Assembly (NCBI GenBank): GCA_021647585.1
Contig: JAKIUK010000039.1
Location: 1 to 37,725, forward strand
Source of the DNA: Methylococcaceae bacterium
GTDB taxonomy: Bacteria > Pseudomonadota > Gammaproteobacteria > Methylococcales > Methylomonadaceae
Direction of reading: 5' to 3'
DNA: 37,725 nucleotides
A model generated the notes under the pieces. It saw nothing but the letters and a program-made list of their open reading frames with translations, was not told where the DNA came from and searched no databases. Made by a program: the position numbers and the translations under genes. The number at the start of each line of letters is the position of its first letter. Positions within the stretch are counted from its first letter, which is position 1. Positions 1-7,685 of the stretch are shown one piece after another.

Positions 1-64
1 AAAACGGAAAATATACTATTCGCCAAAATTCATATGGACAAAAAACATCCTTAAATTGTATTAC

Positions 65-352
65 TTAACCTTCACCAACCCAGTCTTGCAAAGCTTCAAT
101 GATTTCTTTTGCTTGTTTCTCACTGGAAATATTGAATTTAGACTTTTGCGAATATTCACCGTTTCTTTTTTGATACCGGCGAATTGTAAATTTATCGGGG
201 CCGTATTCTTCTTTTGTACGATTCCAGTCCTGGTAGCGGTAAATAACCGTTGCCCAGGCACCTTTACTTAATACTTTTTTATCCAGTTCTTTAACGGTTT
301 CTATGCCACCATCTTCATAAGTCACCGTTAATTCTTCTACTGTTTCAGCCAT
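65..352 (-). CDS. small conserved hypothetical protein (95 aa)
   Basis: I recognise the general look of a conserved bacterial hypothetical protein but cannot assign a function. The product is 95 residues, highly charged, with no signal peptide or membrane segment. It has a central aromatic and basic stretch (YRYQDWNR, then FTIRRYQKRNGEY, about residues 39-67) and an amphipathic C-terminal helix ending QDWVGEG. It would be a small soluble cytoplasmic protein. It lies 47 nt downstream of the YVTN propeller gene on the same strand and may be co-transcribed with it. The ATG at 352 is preceded on the minus strand by an AGAGAGAG purine run that can act as a ribosome site. Composition matches its neighbours. 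Confidence is high that it is a gene, low for any role. Confidence 0.75.
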   Translation of the reverse strand: MAETVEELTVTYEDGGIETVKELDKKVLSKGAWATVIYRYQDWNRTKEEYGPDKFTIRRYQKRNGEYSQKSKFNISSEKQAKEIIEALQDWVGEG

Positions 353-399
353 TTCTCTCTCTCTTTGATTTAATTTGCCAGAAGTTTACCATATTCTTA

Positions 400-1368
400 T
401 TAATCAGCAATAAATAACCCAAATGCCCTACAACCTTCCCCTGTTTCAATAGTGTCTACCACTTTTAGTGTTTTGGCGTCAATTACTGAGACAGTATTAT
501 CAAACCAGTTTGCCACATAGACATGTTGATCGTCTGGGTGGGTACTAATACCCTCCGGTTTTTCTCCGACTTCTATTTCAGAGACAACTTTTAATAATGC
601 CGTATCTATCACTGAAACAGTGCTATCATCCTGATTTGTTACAAATAACAGGCTGTCATTTAAAGCCAAAGTTGTCGCATAAGGTCTAGCACCTACCTTG
701 ATTGTTGCCATTCTTTTTAGATACGTGTTTTCCAACACCGTCACATCATCACTTTCAACATTTGCTGTATAGATGCGTTCCCCTTTTTTATCCACTGATA
801 AGCCAAAGGGATGAGTACCGACCTTAGTAGTATTTCTTGTTCTCAACGTTTTCAGATCAATCTGTGAAATCGTATCATCTACTCTGTTGGCTACATATAA
901 CCAGCGATTGTCTCGACTTACCATCATTCCTGAAGGGGACTTCCCTACCTTAATGACTTTTATTAGTTTAAATGTTTGTGTATCAAAAACTGATACTGTA
1001 TTTTCGTACCAGTCAGCAACAAAGACTCTCTCGCCTTTTGCATCTACAGCAATACCTAAGGATGCCCCACCTACTTTTACCCGATCAGTTAGTTCTAATT
1101 TTTTACTATCTAAAACAGCAAAGCCGCCGCCATTTGGGGTGCTGATGTAAACCTGTGACTTTTTATTATTAACAGCGACACCTACCGGTTTACCAGTAAC
1201 AGAAATTGTTTTTATTACCTTTTGAGTATTGGTTTCAATAACAGAAATCGAATTATCTAATTGATTTGTAATAAAAGCATAAGGTTCTGCAAACAATCTG
1301 CCGCTAAACATTAAGGTTAATACTGCAAAAAACACAAAGTGTTTGTATTTAAAATAGAGAATTTTCAA
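400..1368 (-). CDS. secreted YVTN-family beta-propeller protein
   Basis: 322-residue exported beta-propeller. An N-terminal hydrophobic signal (FFAVLTLMFSGRLFA, about residues 12-27) precedes roughly seven repeats of about 42 residues. These repeats carry the YVTN signature: VYVANWFDNTVSVID near the C-terminus, VFVADWYENTVSVFD, LYVANRVDDTISQID, IYTANVESDDVTVLE, LFVTNQDDSTVSVID. The fold is periplasmic and usually serves binding or scaffolding; catalysis is not expected. The start appears to be TTG at 1368, preceded by GGGGA at a good distance; the next in-frame ATG lies inside the signal sequence. The neighbour upstream is an exported MxaD-like protein, separated by a terminator, so this gene probably has its own promoter in the 142-nt gap. 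A role beside periplasmic PQQ or cytochrome chemistry is inference from that context. Confidence 0.85.
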   Translation of the reverse strand: MKILYFKYKHFVFFAVLTLMFSGRLFAEPYAFITNQLDNSISVIETNTQKVIKTISVTGKPVGVAVNNKKSQVYISTPNGGGFAVLDSKKLELTDRVKVGGASLGIAVDAKGERVFVADWYENTVSVFDTQTFKLIKVIKVGKSPSGMMVSRDNRWLYVANRVDDTISQIDLKTLRTRNTTKVGTHPFGLSVDKKGERIYTANVESDDVTVLENTYLKRMATIKVGARPYATTLALNDSLLFVTNQDDSTVSVIDTALLKVVSEIEVGEKPEGISTHPDDQHVYVANWFDNTVSVIDAKTLKVVDTIETGEGCRAFGLFIAD

Positions 1369-1464
1369 GAAATGTCCCCAATAGAATTTAAGGGATAAAG
1401 CAAGATGCTTTATTTGTTTGGATTGGTACCGAGAGCGGACACTCTCAATTCACAGTATAAAAAC

Positions 1465-1491
1465 GAACGTAGTTTATAGAAAACCACGTTC
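1465..1491 (-). terminator. factor-independent terminator behind the MxaD-like gene
   Basis: Read on the minus strand, GAACGTGGTTT and AAACTACGTTC form an 11-bp stem with one G-T wobble and a 5-nt loop. It is followed at once by GTTTTTAT (1457-1464). It sits 20-46 nt after the stop codon of the MxaD-like gene and before the YVTN gene, so it should separate the two transcripts. A smaller GAGAG/CTCTC inverted repeat lies at 1431-1446. Confidence 0.75.
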
Positions 1492-1510
1492 ATTTATAAA
1501 AAGATATTTT

Positions 1511-2104
1511 TTATCTTCTCATTTCAATCTTAACATTAGTTTTTGTACCAAACTTCTCAGCCAGACTTGTTAATCCAGCAGTTAAAACCGCTGATACTGC
1601 TTCATCAGCCGCTTCTTCGTTTAATTCTACAGGTGGATTATTGTTAACATAGCCACGGTAATAAGTTGCAACCCAGGTAACTACAGACATGGCACCTTTC
1701 TGTTTAACAGTAAGTGTTGCCTGATAGTTTTCAACGGGTAATACCGGGATATCTTCATCCTGACCTGCATGCTGGATAGTATTAACCGTAGTCATGTCAG
1801 TAATTTTATACTTATATGACATTTTATCGGCTTTATAAGCTTTTAACTCTTCAGTGATTTTACCGCCACCTTTTAAAGTCAGAACACGAACTGAGCCTTT
1901 ATTGTTGCCATTATCAGCCTCAACACTTTGAATTCCAGGGTGCCATGACATATCATCATAATTTTTTATCACATCCCAAACTTTATCAGCCGGTGCATCA
2001 AATGAAACAGTTGCGGTCATTTTTCCTCTAACAGGCCCATGCGCAACAGCAACAGCAGAAAAAATGAATAAAGCCATCGACACAAATAACGAAATTTTCT
2101 TCAT
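1511..2104 (-). CDS. exported SRPBCC protein, MxaD-like
   Basis: 197 residues with a clear signal peptide (MKKISLFVSMALFIFSAVAVA, likely cleaved near AVA-HG). The rest is a single SRPBCC/polyketide-cyclase-like fold. It contains FDAPADKVWDVIKNYDDMSWHPGI (about residues 35-58), typical of the family's first strand and helices, a beta-rich middle, and a C-terminal helix (ADEAVSAVLTAGLTSLAEKF). Periplasmic SRPBCC proteins of this kind include MxaD, which in methylotrophs assists electron transfer between methanol dehydrogenase and cytochrome cL. That assignment is by family resemblance only; no methanol dehydrogenase genes are visible here. It is followed by a strong terminator at 1465-1491. The divergent neighbour is the diguanylate cyclase at 2617, 512 bp away. 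Confidence 0.7.
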   Translation of the reverse strand: MKKISLFVSMALFIFSAVAVAHGPVRGKMTATVSFDAPADKVWDVIKNYDDMSWHPGIQSVEADNGNNKGSVRVLTLKGGGKITEELKAYKADKMSYKYKITDMTTVNTIQHAGQDEDIPVLPVENYQATLTVKQKGAMSVVTWVATYYRGYVNNNPPVELNEEAADEAVSAVLTAGLTSLAEKFGTKTNVKIEMRR

Positions 2105-2616
2105 ATTACTTCCTAACTAATAGTGTTTAAAAAATAAACGGACAATTATAAAACACTATGATAATTCAAGCATACGAATTATCAAAAAAAACCTTTTTAT
2201 ATTTGTCTTTGATTATTATTTATTCTATTAGCTGAACCTTGAGTGAATATTTTTCGTAAGAAGTAGAAATGACTGCTAACGTATTGCAGGTTATTCTCGA
2301 TTTTGACGTTTGTAGGTTAACTTCACAAACGGTGTCATTTAAAGTTTGACCTGTGCTTTGTTAATAGCCATATAAGTAAAAGACAATCGGTTATTCCTGG
2401 TTAATTGTGCATTAGAAAAAAACTAATTTTGATATAGCCTCTGATTTATAACTAAAAATACAGCAACGGCAACAGATTGCCGTCATATGGCAACTCTTTG
2501 ACTAACCCCACAAAAAATCAACATAACACAATGATTTTAACTACAATATAATTAATGGCATATAAATAGCTTAATACCAGATAACAACAAGTTAAAGGTA
2601 TAAACGAGGTTTAGTC
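2105..2616. other. gene-free divergent intergenic region with repeat fragment
   Basis: 512 bp between the divergently transcribed MxaD-like gene and the diguanylate cyclase. I see no open frame of note. The middle (about 2286-2372) is a fragment of dispersed repeat family 2 (separate entry). The AT-rich 100 bp before 2617 contains a TATAAT at about 2546, which may be a -10 box for the cyclase, without a convincing -35 at the right spacing. Confidence 0.5.
2286..2372 (-). repeat. dispersed repeat family 2, fragment 1
   Basis: The 2341-2372 block begins AAAGTTTGACCTGTGCTTTG and continues TTAATAGCCAT. It recurs inverted at 11918-11948 and, slightly diverged, direct at 24068-24100. The preceding block 2286-2336 (GCAGGTTATTC, TTTGTAGGTTAACTTCACA) recurs inverted at about 12197-12236. 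Relative to the 11.9-12.2 kb copy, the two blocks are brought together here, as if the middle had been lost. There is no coding capacity. Confidence 0.7.
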
Positions 2617-3519
2617 ATGAAAAATGAATCTGCAAATCTGGCGATTGTAAGCAATAACACTTTTGAAGCGTCAAAATCTGTTAATCTGCATCATTATGAT
2701 ATTAGCAGTGCGCTACAAACAACGCTGGAATTTGATAAATTAGTTAATATTTTCAGTAACAAAATCCAGAATCTGATTCCACACAATGGCTTTGTTTACG
2801 AGAATGATGAATTTGCTCTGGAAATAAAAAAAGGAATAGTAACAAAACATTCCTGTACTTATGCGCTTAAAGTAGAAGAAATGCAACTAGGTAGCTTAAA
2901 AATAATGCGTCGTCAAAGATTTGACGATGAAGAAATTAAACTATTAGAAAACCTTCTCTGCTCTCTTATTTATCCATTAAAAAATGCCACTCTGTTTAAT
3001 CAGGCATTAAAAATGGCTTACACTGATCCATTAACTAAAACCAATAATAGAGCGGCTTTTAACGACTCTCTGGATCGTGAAATAAAATTAGCCAATAGAA
3101 ATTCCTGCCATTTATCTGTCATCTTTTTTGATCTTGATCACTTTAAACAGGTCAATGATGATTATGGTCATGAATGTGGTGATATTGCTTTATCTGCAGC
3201 AGCCAACTGTATTAAAGAGGCCCTTAGAGGAAGTGACATTGTATTTCGTTATGGTGGGGAAGAATTTGTAATCTTGTTAAGCAATACTAATCTGGATGCT
3301 GCAAAAGCAATTGCTGAAAGAATCCGTCAAAGTATAGAAAATCATACGATTGCTTACGGCATGAAAATTTTAAAATTAACAGCAAGCATGGGTATCAGTG
3401 CTTTACGCGGAAATGATACCAACGAATCATTGATTCAAAGAGCGGATAACGCGATGTACCGCGCTAAAGACAATGGCAGAAATCAAGTCCAAATTGAGTC
3501 AACTGCGCTATTAGCTTAA
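2617..3519 (+). CDS. diguanylate cyclase (GGDEF) with N-terminal sensory region
   Basis: 300-residue soluble protein that makes cyclic di-GMP from two GTP. Residues about 25-125 resemble a small GAF-like sensor domain. The GGDEF domain spans about 135-295, opening with the usual DPLTKTNNRAAF and FFDLDHFKQVNDDYGH. The active-site loop is GGEEF at residues 213-217. The allosteric I-site RxxD is intact (RGSD, 204-207), exactly five residues before it, so product inhibition is expected. There are no membrane segments and no receiver domain. GAGG seven bases before the ATG supports the start. It stands alone, with gaps of 512 bp upstream and 418 bp downstream. A second, larger c-di-GMP protein is encoded at 24141-26306. 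Confidence 0.93.
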   Translation: MKNESANLAIVSNNTFEASKSVNLHHYDISSALQTTLEFDKLVNIFSNKIQNLIPHNGFVYENDEFALEIKKGIVTKHSCTYALKVEEMQLGSLKIMRRQRFDDEEIKLLENLLCSLIYPLKNATLFNQALKMAYTDPLTKTNNRAAFNDSLDREIKLANRNSCHLSVIFFDLDHFKQVNDDYGHECGDIALSAAANCIKEALRGSDIVFRYGGEEFVILLSNTNLDAAKAIAERIRQSIENHTIAYGMKILKLTASMGISALRGNDTNESLIQRADNAMYRAKDNGRNQVQIESTALLA

Positions 3520-3937
3520 AATGTTACAGTTAGTAAGTTGTTTCCACTCTGTTTTTCAAGACTGTTGACAGCAGGGCAGTTAAAAGCTCCATGCAATATC
3601 TGCATTTCCACCATCTTTGGCGGTCAGATGCTGTCTCCAAGGCTACAAGGGTATATTCTCGCCGTGTCTGGAGGAGCATAGTAGAAGCAACTTATGGTAT
3701 ATTTATAACCATGATTAATATAGACAAAAAATTGTAGATAGCTTGTGCTCTAACTGATTTACAAGCACACACTTCTTATTCAAGTCGCGCTGAAGGCAGC
3801 ACGCCTACATTCTCATTTCCTGCTACTTTTTCATCTAAACTCTTCCTTACGTTATAATCGCTACAAAAAGAATACTTCAGGATTATCAATCTTTATAATT
3901 CAATGCACCCAATACTCAAGGTTTAGCTAAAACATCG
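3520..3937. other. gene-free intergenic region
   Basis: 418 bp between the diguanylate cyclase and the fructosamine-kinase-like gene. I see no credible gene or RNA. A GTCTCCA ... TGGAG complementarity spans about 3635-3672, and a short GC-rich patch lies at about 3784-3808 (GTCGCGCTGAAGGCAGCACG). Both could be remnants of dispersed repeats. Neither has a partner that I can find in this window. Confidence 0.4.
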
Positions 3938-4831
3938 ATGGCAAATACACCCGACTGGCAAAATATAGCCTTGCAGATTGAGCAAGTTATTAAGCAGCCC
4001 TTTACAATAACTAATATTCGTCCTGTTGATGGCGGCTGTATTAACTCTGCTTATATATTGCAAGGTAATAAGCAGAGCTATTTTATAAAGTTAAACAGCC
4101 ATGAGTTACTTTCCATGTTTGAAGCTGAATTTGCCGGACTGGAAGAAATAGCCCAGTCTAAAACAGTGTATGTCCCACGCCCTATTCTTAATGGCATTTC
4201 AGCTGACAATGCGTTTCTGGTTCTGGAAAAAGTTTCAATAGCATCTGCAAATGTTCAATCTGAAAAAAAACTAGGTCAACAACTTGCTGATTTACACAAA
4301 ATCCAGCAGCCGTTTTTTGGCTGGCACCAAAATAACACCATAGGCTCAACGGAACAAATAAATAATATCTCTGATGACTGGGTTACTTTCTGGCGTAATC
4401 ATCGTCTGGGTTTCCAGCTCACATTAGCAGAAAAGAATGGTTACGGAGGGAAACTGACTCGATCAGGGGAGAAATTATCCGAATCCCTAGCTTGCTTTTT
4501 TAGTCACTATAATCCACAACCTTCTCTACTTCATGGTGATTTATGGTCAGGCAATGCTGCTGCCATAGCAAATGGCAATCCAATTATCTATGACCCTGCT
4601 TGTTATTACGGAGACCGTGAAGCAGATATTGCCATGACCGAATTATTTGGCGGTTTTAGTTCCAGCTTTTATACAGCTTATAATAATGCCTATCCGCTAA
4701 ATTCAGACTATACAATCCGAAAAACGCTATATAACCTGTATCATATTCTAAACCATCTCAATTTATTTGGCTCAAGCTATCAACAACAAGCACAACGCAT
4801 GATAGATTCTTTATTATCTGAAATTTCATAA
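3938..4831 (+). CDS. fructosamine kinase family protein
   Basis: 297 residues of the fructosamine/ketosamine-3-kinase family (APH-like fold). Members phosphorylate the sugar carbon of glycated lysines, which destabilises the adduct and so repairs protein glycation. Visible features: the opening GGCINSAY (about 32-39) as nucleotide loop, a lysine in YFIKLN (K51), the catalytic HGDLWSGN (H199, D201, N206) and the second metal-binding aspartate in YDPACYYGDREADIAM (D219). Length is typical. The DMT transporter gene begins 20 nt after the stop, so the two are probably co-transcribed. Only a weak AAGG lies in front of the ATG. The physiological substrate cannot be told from sequence. Confidence 0.9.
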   Translation: MANTPDWQNIALQIEQVIKQPFTITNIRPVDGGCINSAYILQGNKQSYFIKLNSHELLSMFEAEFAGLEEIAQSKTVYVPRPILNGISADNAFLVLEKVSIASANVQSEKKLGQQLADLHKIQQPFFGWHQNNTIGSTEQINNISDDWVTFWRNHRLGFQLTLAEKNGYGGKLTRSGEKLSESLACFFSHYNPQPSLLHGDLWSGNAAAIANGNPIIYDPACYYGDREADIAMTELFGGFSSSFYTAYNNAYPLNSDYTIRKTLYNLYHILNHLNLFGSSYQQQAQRMIDSLLSEIS

Positions 4832-4851
4832 CCGCTCATAAAGTTTCAAAT

Positions 4852-5745
4852 ATGCGTATTACTCTCGCCTATATCAGTATCATTCTTTTGTGGGCAACCA
4901 CACCATTGGCTATTAAATGGAGTGGTGAAGGACCGGGGTTTATTTTCGGTGCGGGTTCACGTATGACCATTGGTACCCTTTGTATGCTGCTATTTTTATT
5001 AATTCGGCGTAAACGTCTACCTTCGCATCGTAAAGCCAAACAGACCTATCTTGCCGTTGCCATACAAATCTACGGTGCAATGATGGCTGTTTACTGGGGA
5101 GCTCAATTCATTCCCTCAGGATGGGTTTCCGTTATTTTCGGTTTATCACCGTTTCTATCTGCCTTATTTGCAGCAATTTGGTTAAATGAGCGTAGCTTGA
5201 CATTTGGAAAACTACTTTCTTATTTTTTGGGACTCTCGGGGTTAGCTATTATGTTCAGTTCTGCATTAGACTTGGATATTGATGCAGTCTATGGCATAGT
5301 CGGTGTGTTAACGGCAGTATCACTACAAACCGCCAGCGCGGTATGGGTGAAACGTATCCATGCAAAACTACCCGCTATTTCTCAGGTAACAGGAGGTTTG
5401 ATATATGCTTTACCTGCATATATACTCACCTGGATAATGTTTGATGATGCTCAATGGCCTCAACAATTATCTGTTATTAATTTAGCGTCCATTGTTTATT
5501 TGGGTATGATTGCAACAACGATTGGTTTTGCCCTGTATTACTATGTACTCATCCATTTATCGGCAACCAGTGTCGGTATGATTCCTCTGATTTCACCAAT
5601 CTTCGCGTTATTTTTAGGACACACAATCAATCATGAAGCCATCAGTTTAAAAATCGTCACAGGAACTACACTCATACTTTCTGCTCTAATTATTCATCAG
5701 TTTCTTGATCGCTTGATTACTAGATTATTCAATAAATCGCATTAG
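4852..5745 (+). CDS. DMT-superfamily (EamA) transporter
   Basis: 297 residues, almost entirely hydrophobic, with about ten predicted membrane helices arranged as two EamA halves (about residues 5-137 and 148-285). The N-terminal helix holds the family-typical LLWATTPLAIKWSG. The second half shows the usual GLIYALPAY and GMIATTIGFALYYYVL segments. Members export metabolites such as amino acids and small organic compounds across the inner membrane; the substrate is not predictable. It follows the fructosamine-kinase-like gene by 20 nt on the same strand, suggesting a two-gene transcript. No terminator is obvious after the stop; a repeat-rich stretch follows. Confidence 0.9.
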   Translation: MRITLAYISIILLWATTPLAIKWSGEGPGFIFGAGSRMTIGTLCMLLFLLIRRKRLPSHRKAKQTYLAVAIQIYGAMMAVYWGAQFIPSGWVSVIFGLSPFLSALFAAIWLNERSLTFGKLLSYFLGLSGLAIMFSSALDLDIDAVYGIVGVLTAVSLQTASAVWVKRIHAKLPAISQVTGGLIYALPAYILTWIMFDDAQWPQQLSVINLASIVYLGMIATTIGFALYYYVLIHLSATSVGMIPLISPIFALFLGHTINHEAISLKIVTGTTLILSALIIHQFLDRLITRLFNKSH

Positions 5746-5813
5746 TTAGAAAACGTTGTAAAGATAACCCATAAGCTTCCGCCATTTTGAAAAAAGCAAC
5801 CACACAGCCCGTC

Positions 5814-5882
5814 ATTCCTGCATTCTGTTAGCAGGAATCTATTTTTTGCATGAATAGATCCCCGATAAAATACCTCGGGGAT
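5814..5882. repeat. nested REP-like inverted repeats
   Basis: Two adjacent hairpins and one bridging them: ATTCCTGC/GCAGGAAT (5814-5838), AATCTATT/AATAGAT across 5836-5859, and ATCCCCGA/TCGGGGAT (5858-5882). The wording (GTCATTCCTGC, GCAGGAATC) resembles widespread extragenic palindromes of proteobacteria. None is followed by a T-run, so they are not good terminators. A 63-codon reading frame across them on the minus strand is not considered a gene. Confidence 0.65.
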
Positions 5883-5931
5883 GGCGCTGTGTATGGTGTC
5901 ACCGTTTTTCTCATCTATAAGGTGGAGACTC

Positions 5932-6340
5932 ATGGGTAATCAGGTACTTTTTAAACACTTTACCTACTCTTTCCCTTCATTCCTTAGCTCACTGATGCGC
6001 AATTTCCATATCCTTTATCTGGACAACAATACCTTTATAGCGAATCAAGTATAAATACGACTTGTTAATTATTGATTTATTAACCCCTAAACCGAATGCT
6101 TTTTCATTACTGGAATGTTTAAAACGGGAAAAAACCATGCCCCCGACTATTGTAGTCAATGAAGATAAGGATTATCGCCTGATAACCACAACTATGCACT
6201 TGGGGTGTCAAGATTATGTAGTAAAAGTCCCTCTGTTCAATAATTATTTTGATCAACTTAGCTTAAGCATATTTCAATTTCATGAAAAACAGAAATCTGC
6301 TCAATCATCAGTGTCGCTAAGTGCAAGGTTGTTTTTTTAG
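5932..6340 (+). pseudogene. decayed response-regulator receiver gene
   Basis: Two frames together look like one broken receiver domain. Frame 1 starts at ATG 5932 behind a good ribosome site (GGTGGAG, 5 nt before the ATG) and contains RNFHILYLDNNTFIANQV, the first strand of a receiver, before a stop at 6052. A different frame then carries KYDLLIIDLLTPKPNAF, the phospho-acceptor strand (IID), followed by CLKREKTMPPTIVV and GCQDYVVKVP, a remnant of the last strand with its lysine. It ends at 6340. About 25-30 codons expected between the two pieces are missing, so a deletion with frameshift is likely. The frame at 6062-6340 has only a TTG start and no ribosome site. No output domain follows. Confidence 0.7.
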
Positions 6341-6637
6341 TAAACCCTTAGCTCTAAAAGGATTTGAAACATTTATAAAAAGAAATAACAAAAGGCAATA
6401 GTAAATTTTGTTACAAAATTACGGCATAAAAAGAGCAGAAATGATCAATCCGATTTAACTGCTTAATTTTAATATATAAAAGATATTTACCTGATGCTCT
6501 GGCTTTACAGTAAAACCTGGCTTGGATGAAGCCCATACTGTACGGACTCCCCTGATATTGGAATAGATGAGCTCTATCATTCTTGAAAATGTGTGCTAGA
6601 GTTGGATCAACTGAATAAAATATTGGAGTTAACTAAG
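6341..6637. other. gene-free stretch before the metallopeptidase
   Basis: About 300 bp with no recognisable gene. It is AT-rich up to about 6480 and then more mixed. A possible promoter for the downstream gene cannot be placed with confidence. The ribosome site GGAG at 6625-6628 belongs to the metallopeptidase start at 6638. Confidence 0.4.
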
Positions 6638-7633
6638 ATGGCGAAAAAAATTCAGCTAAGCTACGATGACTGGAAGAAAGAAACCAAACGAGGTGTCTTT
6701 ACACCGCGTAGCAAACGACTTAAAGCTATCGATACAACTTACGACAAATACTGGAATACAGCGAGTACAGATACCAACCTTCAAAAGCTAAAAGATGCTT
6801 TGACGGAATGGCTTAGATGGAAAGGCATGGACAGTGCGCCTAATACTCAGGATGGCAAATGGCGCTCCAGTACTAGAAACAAAACAGGCACAATCGAGAA
6901 TCTTTATGATCAACTATTCCCACCTTCTAGACCTCCAGAACCAGGCGAAGTCCGATTTGCAGCCAGTTTTCGAAATGCCACACAACTTAACCGAGTTGAC
7001 AGTACTCGAGCTTTCAAGGATGCCGTAGAACTCATAACCAAGGCATGGCCAAGTATCGCTATAGCCCCAGGGGATGGGTCTGATGCAAGAACAACATATG
7101 AAGAATGGTTTGGCGCGTTCAATGGCATTCGCCACGCTAAGGTTAGGAAAAATATTAACAAAATCTACTTAGCCTTAACCGAACGACCTGTCATGTTGTA
7201 CTACCGTGGATCACGTCTTCCTGCAAACAGTCCTAATGACGAGGCAGGCCGTAATACACCGATAAGCCCTGAGAACTTCTTCGGTGCCGCATACCCAGTA
7301 CAACCAGCGACTCTAGATCAGCGCTTTACTCATCTTTTTCTTGGACAAGCCTTTTTCAGCGCGGCAACATTATTCAGCAACGACAGCATGGGCGGAGTAA
7401 TGATCCATGAACTTTCGCATGCCATATGTCAAACAGATGATGTCGTCTATCAGGGCGAAACGACTTATGGTGAGGACCTATGCCACACATTGGCCATTGA
7501 CAAGCCAGAATTAGCAATAAACAATGCCGACTGTTACGAGTATTATTGCGAGTCTTTTCAGCCGCGACGCTATCGTTCAGTAAGACCCGCTCTTAACCTT
7601 CCACCAAAGGCAAGCGTGAATATTCCACTTTAA
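6638..7633 (+). CDS. M35/aspzincin-type zinc metallopeptidase, no signal peptide
   Basis: 331 residues when started at ATG 6638, which has GGAG nine bases upstream; an upstream in-frame GTG at 6593 lacks such a site. The C-terminal part is an aspzincin (deuterolysin / lysine-specific metalloendopeptidase) domain. HELSH at 257-261 gives two zinc-binding histidines and the catalytic glutamate, and TDDVVY (266-271) supplies the Asp ligand of the DxxY motif. The NADCYEYYCESF near 296 matches the family's conserved NADNYEYF block. The N-terminal 90 residues (SYDDWKKETKRG, then WRSSTRNKTG) form a separate helical region. No signal peptide or lipobox is visible, unlike fungal secreted members, so export by another route or a cytoplasmic role is possible. 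The gene looks richer in G+C than its neighbours and flanks a pseudogene, suggesting acquisition by transfer. Confidence 0.82.
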   Translation: MAKKIQLSYDDWKKETKRGVFTPRSKRLKAIDTTYDKYWNTASTDTNLQKLKDALTEWLRWKGMDSAPNTQDGKWRSSTRNKTGTIENLYDQLFPPSRPPEPGEVRFAASFRNATQLNRVDSTRAFKDAVELITKAWPSIAIAPGDGSDARTTYEEWFGAFNGIRHAKVRKNINKIYLALTERPVMLYYRGSRLPANSPNDEAGRNTPISPENFFGAAYPVQPATLDQRFTHLFLGQAFFSAATLFSNDSMGGVMIHELSHAICQTDDVVYQGETTYGEDLCHTLAIDKPELAINNADCYEYYCESFQPRRYRSVRPALNLPPKASVNIPL

Positions 7634-7685
7634 AAATAAACAAAGCTGACCTGTTATATATGGCTTTTGATCTTCCAAAGATAAT

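Noticed and set aside
5742..5933. 63-codon minus-strand reading frame
   Set aside because: It runs entirely through REP-like inverted repeats (5814-5882) and overlaps the end of the transporter gene and the ribosome site of the pseudogene. The protein has no family resemblance.
6593..6637. Upstream GTG start for the metallopeptidase
   Set aside because: The ATG at 6638 has GGAG at nine bases, whereas the GTG has no ribosome site.
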